NCBI GenBank assembly: GCA_027314595.1
Contig: DAHVAN010000294.1
Span: forward strand, 1-44,590
Direction of reading: 5' to 3'
DNA from: Actinomycetota bacterium
GTDB taxonomy: Bacteria > Actinomycetota > Actinomycetes > Streptosporangiales > Streptosporangiaceae
DNA length: 44,590 nt
Position numbers and translations under genes: made by a program
The notes under the pieces: generated by a model
The model's database searches: none
Seen by the model: only the letters and a program-made list of their open reading frames with translations
Told to the model about the DNA's origin: nothing
In this document: piece after piece, positions 1 through 8,056 of the stretch
Layout of the letters: each line of letters starts with the position of its first letter
Numbering within the stretch: the first letter of the stretch is position 1

Positions 1-2
1 GG

Positions 3-30
3 GCGGTCCGGCGCGGCGCGGTCCGGCGCG
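3..30. repeat. Two direct 13-base repeats, period 15
   Basis: GCGGTCCGGCGCG occurs at 3-15 and exactly again at 18-30. A related pair, CGGGCGCCTTGCC, occurs at 154-166 and 178-190. These are low-complexity GC-rich repeats of unknown role at the window edge. Confidence 0.6.
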
Positions 31-301
31 GGGCGGCCCCGCGCGGGGCGGCGTGCCGGCCACCGCGCGGCTGCGGCGTCGTCTCCCGTTCGTGCATCGC
101 ACGATGACGCGAGCCATGGTCGTCCGCCCGGGGCGGGCACGCTGGCGCCTGCGCGGGCGCCTTGCCTGGCGCCCCGCCGGGCGCCTTGCCGTCAGCGCGG
201 CCGAAGGGGAACGGGAAGGTCCTGACGGTCCACCGTGCCGTGCGCTGAGCCCATGAACGCATTGCTTGCTCCTAGCTTTAAGTCAAAGGTCGCGGCGGTG
301 C

Positions 302-328
302 CGAGGGTCCGTGCGGGCACGGCCCTCG
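302..328. terminator. Strong hairpin, possible terminator
   Basis: CGAGGG (302-307) and CCGTGC (309-314) pair with GCACGG (317-322) and CCCTCG (323-328). This gives a 12-bp stem with one bulged T at 308 and a two-base gap. There is no T-run on either side. It sits about 170 bases beyond the stop of the leftward M20 peptidase, so it may end that transcript or one entering from the left. High-GC actinobacteria often use such tail-less hairpins. Confidence 0.4.
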
Positions 329-333
329 TCGCA

Positions 334-415
334 TATCGGAGTTGCCCAAAAACTGTCCGTAGCCAATTTTGGGTGTCAGCCCACCCAGGGGTGCGGTTCA
401 CGTATCGGAGTTACC
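334..415. repeat. Pair of TATCGGAGTT(G/A)CC boxes
   Basis: TATCGGAGTTGCC (334-346) recurs with one change as TATCGGAGTTACC (403-415), 69 bases apart in the same orientation, in the most AT-rich part of the left edge. They could be regulator or sigma-factor sites, or relics of a duplicated segment. The sequence alone does not decide. Confidence 0.45.
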
Positions 416-497
416 TAGGTGCAGTGCGTAACGTTAGCGCCGGGGGACAGGGGGTGCGCAAGTAGCCACGTTAATGAGTTATTGGATCGATACCGCC

Positions 498-1835
498 CTA
501 GCAGATATCCAGGAAATGATCTAGAACGCGAACTCCGAAGCGCAGGGAGTCGACCGGAACCAGTTCGTCGATGCCGTGGAACATTCCGGAAAAATCCACA
601 TTTGGCGGCAGCCTGAGCGGGCTGAAGCCGAAGCACCTGATTCCGAGCCTGCTGAACCACTTCGCGTCCGTTCCCGCGGACAGGCAGTACGGCACCACCG
701 TGGCCTGCGGGTCCTCCGCGAGGAGGGCGGCGGACATCGCGTCATACAATGCCCCGTCCGCGGTGGTTTCCAACGCTATGTCATGGTGAATAAACTCACG
801 CCTGACCGCGCCGCCGAGCAGCCGGTCGATCTCGGCGAAGAACTCTTCTTCGTATCCGGGAAGGAATCGCCCGTCAATCTCCGCGGCCGCCGATTGCGGG
901 ATGACGTTGACCTTATAACCCGCTGTCAGGCCTGTCGGATTTACCGTATTTTTCACCGTGGCGCCGATCATGCGCCCTATCGGCCCCAGCTTGCCGATGA
1001 CGGCCCCCGGGTCCTCCGGGTCGAGCTCGGCGCCGAGCGCCCCGGCGGCCGCCTCGAGGAACGCGCGGACCGATTCCGGCAGGCGCACCGGCCACTCGTG
1101 CCGCCCGATCCGCGCGACCGCCTCGGCCAGCGCGGTGACCGCGTTGTCCTGCTGGATCATCGAGCCGTGCCCCGCCGTGCCCGTCGCGGTCAGCCGCATC
1201 CAGGCCAGGCCCTTCTCCGCCGTCTGCACCAGGTACATCCGCTGGTCGCCGACGCCGACGCTGAACCCGCCGACCTCGCCGATCGCCTCGGACACCCCCT
1301 CGAACAGCCCGGGGTGCCGCTGCGCCAGGAAGCCCGCGCCCCAGTTGCCGCCCGCCTCCTCGTCGGCGGTGAACGCCAGCACCACGTCCCGCTTCGGCCT
1401 GCGCCCCTCCCTCATCCGCTGCCGCGCGACCGCGAGCACCATCGCGTCCATGTCCTTCATGTCGACCGCGCCGCGCCCCCACACGCAGCCGTCCGCGATC
1501 TCGCCGCCGAACGGGTGCCGCCGCCAGTCCCCGGCGCTGGCCGGCACCACGTCGAGGTGGCCGTGGATCAGCAGCCCCGGCCTGTTCGGGTCCTCGCCAG
1601 GGATACGGCACACCAGGCTGGTCCGCCTGGGGTGGGACTCGAAGACCTGCGCCTCGAGCCCGGCCTCGCTCAACCGCTCCGCGACGTACTCGGCCGCCTT
1701 CCGCTCCCCCGGCCCAGAATGGTCCCCAGGATTCGTGGTGTCGATCCTGATCAGGTCGCGGCACAGGTCCACGACCTCGTCTTCCGCGGTCCGGTGGGCT
1801 GGGACGGCGGCGCGGGCCGGGTTCTCGCTCATCAT
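498..1835 (-). CDS. M20 family metallopeptidase
   Basis: A 445-residue zinc-dependent amidohydrolase/peptidase of the M20 (acetylornithine deacetylase / succinyl-diaminopimelate desuccinylase / carboxypeptidase) family, expected in the cytoplasm. The metal-binding HGHLDVVP motif is at residues 91-98, the bridging-aspartate motif GRGAVDMKD at about 121-129, and the catalytic ADEEAGG motif at about 157-163; a later FHGIDE supplies another histidine. The protein has the family's usual length with a dimerisation insert in the middle. The start is ATG at 1835 with GAGGAT just upstream; a second ATG follows immediately. The substrate cannot be assigned: members cleave dipeptides, N-acyl amino acids or desuccinylate intermediates. 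The gene stands alone and looks chromosomal rather than part of the element to its right. Confidence 0.9.
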   Translation of the reverse strand: MMSENPARAAVPAHRTAEDEVVDLCRDLIRIDTTNPGDHSGPGERKAAEYVAERLSEAGLEAQVFESHPRRTSLVCRIPGEDPNRPGLLIHGHLDVVPASAGDWRRHPFGGEIADGCVWGRGAVDMKDMDAMVLAVARQRMREGRRPKRDVVLAFTADEEAGGNWGAGFLAQRHPGLFEGVSEAIGEVGGFSVGVGDQRMYLVQTAEKGLAWMRLTATGTAGHGSMIQQDNAVTALAEAVARIGRHEWPVRLPESVRAFLEAAAGALGAELDPEDPGAVIGKLGPIGRMIGATVKNTVNPTGLTAGYKVNVIPQSAAAEIDGRFLPGYEEEFFAEIDRLLGGAVRREFIHHDIALETTADGALYDAMSAALLAEDPQATVVPYCLSAGTDAKWFSRLGIRCFGFSPLRLPPNVDFSGMFHGIDELVPVDSLRFGVRVLDHFLDIC

Positions 1836-1952
1836 CGCTCTATCCTCGCACCGGGCGGTGGCCGACCACAGAAGCGGCGGCGCGGTTCTGGTGCCGCGCC
1901 CCGTTCTGCGGGTTCGCCTGCGGCTGGCTTCGCCAAGTCGCGCTGGGTTTGC

Positions 1953-1958
1953 TACCCT
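1953..1958 (+). promoter_or_regulatory. Possible -10 box of tRNA-Leu
   Basis: TACCCT fits the actinobacterial -10 pattern TAnnnT and lies about 30 bases before the tRNA. The -35 region (TTCGCC, 18 bases upstream) is poor, so this is a weak call based on position. Confidence 0.35.
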
Positions 1959-1986
1959 AGCTCAGCCGATGTGAACAGCATCGCCG

Positions 1987-2071
1987 GTCCGGGTGGCGGA
2001 ATAGGCAGACGCGCTAGCTTGAGGTGCTAGTGCCCGTTAAGGGCATGGGGGTTCAAGTCCCCCCTCGGACA
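1987..2071 (+). tRNA. tRNA-Leu (anticodon GAG)
   Basis: The acceptor arm GTCCGGG (1987-1993) pairs with CTCGGAC (2064-2070), with one G-T pair, and the discriminator base A is at 2071. The anticodon stem CTAGC/GCTAG encloses the loop TTGAGGT, giving anticodon GAG, which reads CTC/CTT leucine codons. A long variable arm typical of leucine tRNAs follows, then the T arm GGGGG-TTCAAGT-CCCCC. CCA is not encoded. The 3' half is the usual target of tyrosine integrases, and an integrase gene follows within 600 bases. Confidence 0.95.
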
Positions 2072-2080
2072 CTCAAACGC

Positions 2081-2092
2081 GGGAAATTTCCC
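2081..2092. other. Perfect 12-base palindrome beside the tRNA
   Basis: GGGAAATTTCCC lies 10 bases after the tRNA-Leu 3' end. It is AT-centred in a 70% GC setting. It could be part of the attachment site, an operator for the AbrB-like/integrase pair, or a weak tRNA terminator. None of these is proven by sequence. Confidence 0.5.
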
Positions 2093-2181
2093 ACAAATCA
2101 GACACCCCTTGAACACGCCGTCAGGCCGTCGGCCTCCGCTGCCCTGACGCCTGCCGGGCCGTCCGAGCCGCTTCCCTCCGG

Positions 2182-2664
2182 GTGGCTGCCGTGACCGCCC
2201 CGCTCATCGCCCCCGTCATACCGTCGTCTGCCCGGCCGCCTGCCGGCGGGCGCCGCGCGGCGGGCGGGGGCCGGCGGCTGCCGGTCGCCGTCGTGCCGGT
2301 GATCCCGGCAGCCCCGCAGGACGTGCTCTACGGGTTCGGCCGGATCGACATGGCCGGGCGAGTGGCCGACCGCGCCGTGATCAGCGCGCTGGGCTGGCGC
2401 CGTGGTGACCGGCTGACCCTGACCGCCGAGGCGGGCGTGGTGACTGCCCGACGTGACCCGGCCGGCATGGTCGCCATGACGGCCAAGCCCTACATCGTGA
2501 TCCCCGCCGCGCTGTGCCACCGCTGCGGCCTGGAGCCCGGCGACCTCGTGCTACTGGCCGCAGTCCCCGGCAACGACACCCTCACTGCCTACTCGCCCGC
2601 CGTGGTGGACCAGGCCATCCGCGCCCACGGCGCGTACCCGATCGCGCAGGGAGGACGACCATGA
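2182..2664 (+). CDS. AbrB/MazE/SpoVT-like DNA-binding protein
   Basis: A 160-residue protein. The first 45 residues are rich in Pro, Arg and Ala. The rest holds a swapped-hairpin-type AbrB-like region (about 48-85, VLYGFGRIDMAGRV...) and a second similar region (about 104-130, YIVIPAALCHRCGLEPGDLVLL). I recall such proteins encoded directly before integrases in actinobacterial elements, where they may regulate the element; that role is inferred. Its TGA (2662-2664) overlaps the ATG of the integrase at 2661, so the two are probably translated together. The GTG start at 2182 is uncertain; an in-frame GTG at 2191 is equally possible. Confidence 0.7.
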   Translation: MAAVTAPLIAPVIPSSARPPAGGRRAAGGGRRLPVAVVPVIPAAPQDVLYGFGRIDMAGRVADRAVISALGWRRGDRLTLTAEAGVVTARRDPAGMVAMTAKPYIVIPAALCHRCGLEPGDLVLLAAVPGNDTLTAYSPAVVDQAIRAHGAYPIAQGGRP

Positions 2665-3737
2665 CCATCACTCCATCTTCGCCTGCCGCGTCTCAGCAGG
2701 CCGCTGTCGATGCAGCGCGGCTGGTCTTGCAGTCGATGGGCCTGTCGCTGGACGACCTGATCGCCGCACCTTCGAACCGGAAGCCCATGCCGACCTTCGC
2801 CGAGTACGTGCCGGTCGTGCGCGCCACGGTGACGCCCGGCACTCTCAAGACGTACGGCTCCTACTGGAACCGGGTTGTCGAGCAGTGGGGCGACAAGCGC
2901 CTGGACGAGCCGACCGCGTCGGAAATCGAAACGCTCGTCGCGTACGTGAGGGCGAACGTGGTGATCCGCCGCAACAGCCGGGGCGGGCGCAGCGCCGCCG
3001 AGAACTGCATCGCCGCGCTCCGCTGCCTGTATAAGCGCGCGGAGAAGGACAACCTGATCGCCGAGAAGGACAACCCGGCCCGCAAGGTCGACAAGCCGCG
3101 CCGGCTGCCGTCGACCCGCCGGGCCATCGCCGACACCCGGCTGGCGGAGATCAACGAGGTAGCCGCCGCCACGGGCGATGACCCGGAACTCGACGCCCTG
3201 ATCCTGCGGCTGCACACCGAGACTGCCTGCCGGCGCGGCGGCGCGCTCGCCATACGGCCCCTGGACCTAGACCCCGTGCAGTGCCTGGTAAGGCTCAGGG
3301 AGAAGGGCGAGACGGTCAGGTGGCAGCCGGTGTCGCCGACCTTGATGGCCGGGCTGCTGAAGCACGCAGAGGACAGGCACGCGCCCCGGGACGGGCGACT
3401 GCTGCGCTACAAGGACGGGCGCCCGATCACCTACCGGCGCTACGACGGGCTGTGGGAGCGCGTCGGCCGGTACCTGCCGTGGGTCTATACCCAGGGGATC
3501 TCCACCCACTGGATCAGGCACACCACGCTCAAGTGGGTGGAAAGGAACTTCGGGCTCGCGGTCGCGCGTGGCTACGCCGGCCACACCGAGGATTCAGGCG
3601 AGAACGGGAGCGCCATCTTCACGTACGTGAAGGCCACGATCGAAGAGATCGCCGCCGCGCTCGCCGCCCTGACCGGCGAACCCCACCCGCTCGCGCTCAC
3701 GCTGCCGGAGGGAGGCCAGTATGACAGCGCTGGCTGA
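2661..3737 (+). CDS. Tyrosine recombinase / integrase
   Basis: A 358-residue site-specific recombinase. An N-terminal SAM-like core-binding domain (about residues 45-140) precedes the catalytic domain. The catalytic arginine lies in TETACRRGGAL (about 193-203). The HxxRH box is seen as HWIRH (about 285-289), the usual LGH is GYAGH, and the nucleophile is the Tyr of IFTYVKA (about 321). The start ATG at 2661 has GGGAGG upstream and overlaps the stop of the AbrB-like gene; a longer frame upstream is a shadow. Its place about 590 bases downstream of tRNA-Leu argues that it integrates an element into that tRNA 3' end. No excisionase was recognised. The 3' end overlaps the next gene by 17 bases. 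Confidence 0.88.
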   Translation: MTITPSSPAASQQAAVDAARLVLQSMGLSLDDLIAAPSNRKPMPTFAEYVPVVRATVTPGTLKTYGSYWNRVVEQWGDKRLDEPTASEIETLVAYVRANVVIRRNSRGGRSAAENCIAALRCLYKRAEKDNLIAEKDNPARKVDKPRRLPSTRRAIADTRLAEINEVAAATGDDPELDALILRLHTETACRRGGALAIRPLDLDPVQCLVRLREKGETVRWQPVSPTLMAGLLKHAEDRHAPRDGRLLRYKDGRPITYRRYDGLWERVGRYLPWVYTQGISTHWIRHTTLKWVERNFGLAVARGYAGHTEDSGENGSAIFTYVKATIEEIAAALAALTGEPHPLALTLPEGGQYDSAG

Positions 3738-4737
3738 CTTCTCCGTGGCGCAGGCCGGTCCGCACGTCTATGGCGAGCCCGGCAGCCGCGGTCCAGGTCC
3801 GGGAGCGGTCCCTGGTCCGGTCCCCGCTGCGGTCCGGTCCGGGCCGGTCCGGGACCAGGCGAGGGCCGTGCGGTCCTGGCCGCTGCTGGTCCTCGCGGTC
3901 CCCGCCGCCGCCGAGGTGTGGTCCGGCTGGGTCGGCATCGCCCAGTTGACCGGCTTCGGCGATGTCCCCCTACTGCCGGGCATCTGGTCCTCGCTGCACC
4001 TGGACACGGCCGTCACCCTGCCGGTCGGGGTCGAGTGCTACGCGGCCTACGCGCTGCGTGCCTGGCTGGCGGGCGGGCACGCGATCAGCGACCGGACCCG
4101 GCGGTTCGCCCGGTGGTCGGCGATTTTCTCGTTCGCGCTCGGCATGGCCGGGCAGGTCGCGTTTCACCTGATGGACCAGGATCACGTCACCCGTGCGCCG
4201 TGGGGCATTACCACCCTGGTGTCCTGCCTGCCGGTCCTGGTCCTGGGTATGGGGACCGCCCTGGCCCACATGCTGCGCGAGGACGCCGCAGCGGCGGACC
4301 GGCCGGACGGATGGTCCGGCGGACCAACCGACACGCGGTCCCCGGATTGGTCCGCCGAGGACCAGCCCGCGGACCGCCCGGACCGGCAACGGGATCGGGA
4401 CCACGATCCGGACCAGGACCAGCCAGTGCAAGTCCGGGACCAGCAGGCCGGGACCAAGGCCGTGGTCCCGGCCAGTCCGCCTCCGAGGACCAGCGTCTCC
4501 ACGCCGTCGCCGGGTCCGGCAGCACCGCCCGGTGCCGCGAGGCGCGTCGTTTCCAGCTCCACTGACCAGGGAGGCGTTCAGGCATCCATGATTGCCCTCA
4601 AGCTGGTCACAGCAGGGAAGCCCGTGTCCCGGCGGGCACTGCGCGACGGCGGGGTCAAGGGGTCCAACGCGAGGCTGAACGCACTCGCCCTCCAGCTCAA
4701 TGCCGACTATGCCAAGGAGCAGGCTGCCGTCTCGTAG
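3721..4737 (+). CDS. Four-helix membrane protein, DUF2637-like
   Basis: A 338-residue predicted membrane protein. An N-terminal Gly/Pro-rich stretch (about 20-48) is followed by four hydrophobic segments at about 52-76, 94-116, 131-150 and 161-183. A very acidic and basic linker rich in Asp, Arg, Gln and Pro (about 185-270) leads to a C-terminal segment (about 285-335, SRRALRDGGVKGSNARLN) that could be a small helix-turn-helix. This layout resembles DUF2637/SpdB-like proteins of actinobacterial plasmids and integrative elements, where a role in plasmid spread is suspected; I infer the family from architecture only. ATG at 3721 has GGAGG 5 bases upstream and overlaps the integrase end. The linker DNA is crowded with GGWCC sites. 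Confidence 0.55.
   Translation: MTALADFSVAQAGPHVYGEPGSRGPGPGAVPGPVPAAVRSGPVRDQARAVRSWPLLVLAVPAAAEVWSGWVGIAQLTGFGDVPLLPGIWSSLHLDTAVTLPVGVECYAAYALRAWLAGGHAISDRTRRFARWSAIFSFALGMAGQVAFHLMDQDHVTRAPWGITTLVSCLPVLVLGMGTALAHMLREDAAAADRPDGWSGGPTDTRSPDWSAEDQPADRPDRQRDRDHDPDQDQPVQVRDQQAGTKAVVPASPPPRTSVSTPSPGPAAPPGAARRVVSSSTDQGGVQASMIALKLVTAGKPVSRRALRDGGVKGSNARLNALALQLNADYAKEQAAVS
3789..4472. repeat. Two clusters of GGTCC/GGACC pentamers
   Basis: Between about 3789 and 3902, and again between about 4313 and 4472, GGTCC or GGACC recurs every few bases, roughly 13 to 15 copies per cluster by eye. At this base composition about one per 200 bases is expected. The pentamers sit inside the membrane-protein gene and encode its Gly-Pro-rich N-terminus and Asp/Arg-rich linker. 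They may be slippage-derived low-complexity DNA or a target for a GGWCC-type methylase. Confidence 0.6.
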
Positions 4738-4989
4738 GAAGCCAGGGCCGGGCCGCCGCCGTTGCGCTGCCCGGCCCATCCAACTCGTCGTGCCTTCAGG
4801 ACGATCCAGCAGGGTGGTCGCGGCAATGTCGTGGATGCTGTCTGTCGGCAGGCGAAGATGGGGCCAGCAATGGGCCTTTCGCTCTCTCAAGCAACCGGTA
4901 GGCAACTGGCTACACTGGGCCGAATCAGCCGCCAGGAGCGAGCGCTGGAGCCCCTCGCAAAACTCCGGCGGCATACGGGAGTGATCATC

Positions 4990-6042
4990 GTGAGGGCAGG
5001 CGGCAAGGACGGGCAAGGCGAGCCCGACCCGGGGCATTTCGAGCGGTTCTGCAACGTCGTCGTACCGGACTTGCTGACTGACGCGTGCCAAGTGAGCACC
5101 GAACTGGCCGCGCAAATCGGCGAGGACATCCTGGCCCGCGCGGAGTCCTACGCGATGCTCGACGACCCGGCACGGGATGTGCTGATAGCGCCGTTCGCCG
5201 AAGAGGTCGCCGGATACGAGCCGACCGACTCGTCACTGCAACTGAAAGGCGCCGTCGCCGTGGTGGTCCGCAGCAGCCTGCTGGAGGAGGCGCACGCGCA
5301 CGGGCCAGTGGATGCCGGCGGCATCGAGGGCATCACTTCGCTGGCGGCGCCGCCGCTGTCGCACTTCCTGGCCGCCCGGCGCCGGAACCCGGTAACCGTG
5401 GAGCACAACCTGTTCGCGGACCTCGCGGACACCTGGCCGCGGGCCTGGGCCTGTCTGGGAGCTGTAGCGCGGGCCTACGGCGCCGGCGGCGGCCGGTGGC
5501 CCTACCGCGTCCCAGCGGCGCCGGTCCCAGAACTGCCCGCCGCCGAGGTCGAGGCACCCGCAGCGGAGACCCGCGACGACGCGTTCGTCCTCAGCGGCAT
5601 CGACCCCCGGTTTGACCAGGAACTCGTGCGGCGCATGAGCGCGGCGGCCGAGTCAGGTGACGCAGGGTGGCTCGCTCCATCGCTCAGCCGCATTTCACGG
5701 CACCTGGGTAAGCTCATGCAGACCGTGGAATACCTGCTCGCCCATGACGTCCCCATCCTGACCGCCAACTACCTGCTGCGCCCCCGTGAAGCCTGGGTGC
5801 GCCGCGGCGAACTCGTCACCGTCGACCACGAGAACCCACTCGCCGCCTGGCGAACCTCCCGCGGCCTGTCCGGTGCGCACCGCGCTATGGTGGCGGGGGT
5901 CGTGGAGCGAACGGAGGCCAAGGAGAAGGCCGCGAAGGACCCGAATCCGGACAGGTCGGCCGACGGGAAGAAATTATCTCCCCGGCTCCGCCTGCTCGCC
6001 ATTTGCTGGTTGCTTCGGGACGCGCGACGGGCTAAGAAGTAA
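4990..6042 (+). CDS. Hypothetical protein of the integrated element
   Basis: A 350-residue protein I do not recognise. The first 140 residues look globular, with charged and hydrophobic residues mixed. Residues about 175-196 form a Pro/Ala/Glu-rich linker. The C-terminal half contains a helical segment (about 205-260), and the tail is rich in Lys and Arg. I chose GTG at 4990 because GGGAG lies 8 bases upstream; the frame stays open back to 4762, with an ATG at 4870 as an alternative. It lies 252 bases after the membrane-protein gene in the same direction. Its last 69 bases overlap the 3' end of the converging gene. No membrane segment or nucleotide-binding motif is visible. Confidence 0.6.
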   Translation: MRAGGKDGQGEPDPGHFERFCNVVVPDLLTDACQVSTELAAQIGEDILARAESYAMLDDPARDVLIAPFAEEVAGYEPTDSSLQLKGAVAVVVRSSLLEEAHAHGPVDAGGIEGITSLAAPPLSHFLAARRRNPVTVEHNLFADLADTWPRAWACLGAVARAYGAGGGRWPYRVPAAPVPELPAAEVEAPAAETRDDAFVLSGIDPRFDQELVRRMSAAAESGDAGWLAPSLSRISRHLGKLMQTVEYLLAHDVPILTANYLLRPREAWVRRGELVTVDHENPLAAWRTSRGLSGAHRAMVAGVVERTEAKEKAAKDPNPDRSADGKKLSPRLRLLAICWLLRDARRAKK

Positions 6043-7716
6043 AGAACCTTCGGACGTTTCTTCCTGTTGCCCGCTCTCAAGCCAGGCGAATGCGTTCTCC
6101 ACCGCTGCCTTATCTGTACCGAGAATCTTCAGGCTGACTTGAATCAGCGTGTAGAGCTGGTTCACCCAGGCGGATGCGAACTCCGAGTTCCCCCCGGGAT
6201 CGAGGGACAGGCTGGGGATGAGGTGGCCTCCGTGCAGGACGTTGATGCACCGCTCCATCACGTGGGTCTCGATGGACCACCACTCGGAGTGCGAGACGCC
6301 GCTGGCCATGTAGTAGGTCTGGCGGTAGAGATCGAGGAGGCCGCATTCCTCCGCCATCGCCCGGATCGACTTCCCGTCAGCGAAGGAGTCCCGGGTATCA
6401 ACGACCCGGTTGTCGAGGATCTCGCTGTTGCGGCTGAGCTTCTGCAACTCCCGGACCGCTGCCTCGAAGTCAGGCCGCCTGGCCTCCGGCGGCAGCTCGT
6501 CCAGGATCTTCGCGTACAGCTTGGCTTTCCCCGCTCCGTAGTCCTGGAAGGTGCGGTAGATGGACGGGTCCTGCTGGGCCATCCACTGGATGTAGATGCG
6601 CGTCTCCACGAGTACCCGTGCTATATGTGCGCCATGCTCCATGCACCACAGGTCGGGAGCGCCGAGCGCTGCGATGACGTCGCGCCCGGCTCGGGCGACG
6701 AGCCCTGAGATGACCTCCTGCTGCTCGTGGTCGTACAGACGCGCGGGCGATGCCTCAAGCGCTTCTATGAAGCTGGCCAGCAGGTCCATCGCCAGTCGGC
6801 GGAGATGAGCACCGTCCCCCGGCACGGCACCGGGAGCGGCTACCTCGTCATCCGCTGCTTCCTCACCTGGTTGCATCCCGGTGTCCTCCTTGCTGTCGTC
6901 CTCGCCTGTCCGGCCTTCGCCGCGCCGCATGCACCGCGTGAACACCGAGTTGGCACCCCAGAACACCCTGGCCCACCTGACGGCGTCCGCGAAGCGGTTC
7001 TCGCCCTCGCCCTGCATCAGCGCCGATTTGTGCGCACCCCACGTGGCCCGTACAACCGAGTCGGCCTTCGCGCGTGTCTCCGGGTCGGCCGGATACGTCT
7101 TGAGCAGGTCTATCGTGGCCGCGTCAGAACGGAAGGTGCCTGCCTGGACGGTGCTCCACACGCGCAGGCACTTGATGACCGCCTCACGGTGCCCGTCGGT
7201 GAGCACGTCCAGGACCGCCCGTGCTAGGAAGTCGATCTCATCCTGGCCGGGCGGCGTTACCTCGCCGCTGGTCAGCCACTCGGCCGGGCGATGGGGATAG
7301 GAAACCAGTGCGCTCACCACAGGCCCGGGGAGCAGGCCGTGCTCTTCTGCCCGGATCTTGACGGCATTCCCCGACTCGTGGACCCGGGCAGCCAGCCTGT
7401 CGAGGCTTGTCAGCCGCCCATCCAGGCACTCGGCGATGAAGCCGGCCTCGGCCTTTCCCGCAAGGTCGTCTTGCACGGCCTTCTGCCAGCGCACGAACCG
7501 GCGGCCCCCCGCAGTCCCGAACTCAGACAAGACCAGGACTGGCCACAGCAGGTCGGGCAGGTCGTCCCGCACCCAGTCCGCAGTAAACAGCACACCTGTC
7601 GCGGCGAGCGGCGACCTGTAGACGCGACCCTTCCTGACATGGCCAGCGAGCGGACCGGAGTTCTCATTGGGGCTGGGGAGCTTCACGTGGGCCAAGGTAC
7701 CGGCTGAAACCGACAT
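5974..7716 (-). CDS. DUF5677-like hypothetical protein
   Basis: A protein of about 580 residues read leftward. The C-terminal third has an all-helical region with a tyrosine-rich stretch ending in SGVSHSEWW, which resembles DUF5677 proteins (a conserved Y...S..H pattern); this assignment is from memory and moderate. An acidic low-complexity linker (Asp/Glu/Ala/Pro rich, around residues 265-300) separates it from an N-terminal half I do not recognise. The start is unclear: ATG at 7716 begins the well-conserved-looking part, while the frame extends to ATG 7818, and neither has a strong ribosome site. It diverges from the HEPN-like gene across a 340-base gap and sits in a probable defence island. 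Its function is unknown. Confidence 0.6.
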   Translation of the reverse strand: MSVSAGTLAHVKLPSPNENSGPLAGHVRKGRVYRSPLAATGVLFTADWVRDDLPDLLWPVLVLSEFGTAGGRRFVRWQKAVQDDLAGKAEAGFIAECLDGRLTSLDRLAARVHESGNAVKIRAEEHGLLPGPVVSALVSYPHRPAEWLTSGEVTPPGQDEIDFLARAVLDVLTDGHREAVIKCLRVWSTVQAGTFRSDAATIDLLKTYPADPETRAKADSVVRATWGAHKSALMQGEGENRFADAVRWARVFWGANSVFTRCMRRGEGRTGEDDSKEDTGMQPGEEAADDEVAAPGAVPGDGAHLRRLAMDLLASFIEALEASPARLYDHEQQEVISGLVARAGRDVIAALGAPDLWCMEHGAHIARVLVETRIYIQWMAQQDPSIYRTFQDYGAGKAKLYAKILDELPPEARRPDFEAAVRELQKLSRNSEILDNRVVDTRDSFADGKSIRAMAEECGLLDLYRQTYYMASGVSHSEWWSIETHVMERCINVLHGGHLIPSLSLDPGGNSEFASAWVNQLYTLIQVSLKILGTDKAAVENAFAWLESGQQEETSEGSLLLSPSRVPKQPANGEQAEPGR

Positions 7717-8056
7717 TCCGGCGAGCCTGCACCTGTGCAGCGTCAGCGAGTTGGCCGAAGTTGCGTGCAAGTTCGAGATCCGCTTCGTCGACCCCGGTGA
7801 ACTCGACGACCTCCCCATGCACCAGGCAGCGGCTCCAGGTCAGTCACCACCTGGGTAGGCGACGACCCGTGATGCCCAGCAGGATAGCCTTCGGACGGGC
7901 TAGCACGTTGATCAACGCGTGGAGCACTATGATCAGTCGGCGCCGATCTGTGCACCACGGTAACCACGGCTGATGTACTTGGCCGAGAGGCAGCCTTTGA
8001 TTCCGATTTACCGCAGTATTAGCCTATTTTGATTATTCGGTTAGGAAAGCTGACAA
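7717..8056. promoter_or_regulatory. Divergent intergenic region, AT-rich end
   Basis: This gap separates the leftward DUF5677-like gene and the rightward HEPN-like gene. Bases about 7985-8060 are unusually AT-rich for this window, with runs such as CCTATTTTGATTATTC, as expected for a promoter or recently acquired DNA. I could not fix -35 and -10 boxes. AGGA at 8043-8046 is a suitable ribosome site for the TTG start at 8057. Confidence 0.4.

Larger units (their letters stand above)
1..497. other. Left-edge non-coding stretch
   Basis: I see no convincing gene here. Bases 1-250 are very GC-rich and hold short direct repeats; bases 260-497 are distinctly richer in A+T. The stretch contains a strong hairpin (302-328), two near-identical 13-base boxes (334-346 and 403-415) and an 8-base palindrome TAACGTTA at 429-436. 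It lies downstream of the leftward M20 peptidase gene, whose stop codon is at 498-500. The small open frames here look like chance products of high GC. Confidence 0.55.

Noticed and set aside
576-2030. A long rightward open frame (484 codons) opposite the M20 peptidase gene
   Set aside because: It is an Arg/Pro-rich antisense shadow of a gene with clear catalytic motifs, with no ribosome site or family features.
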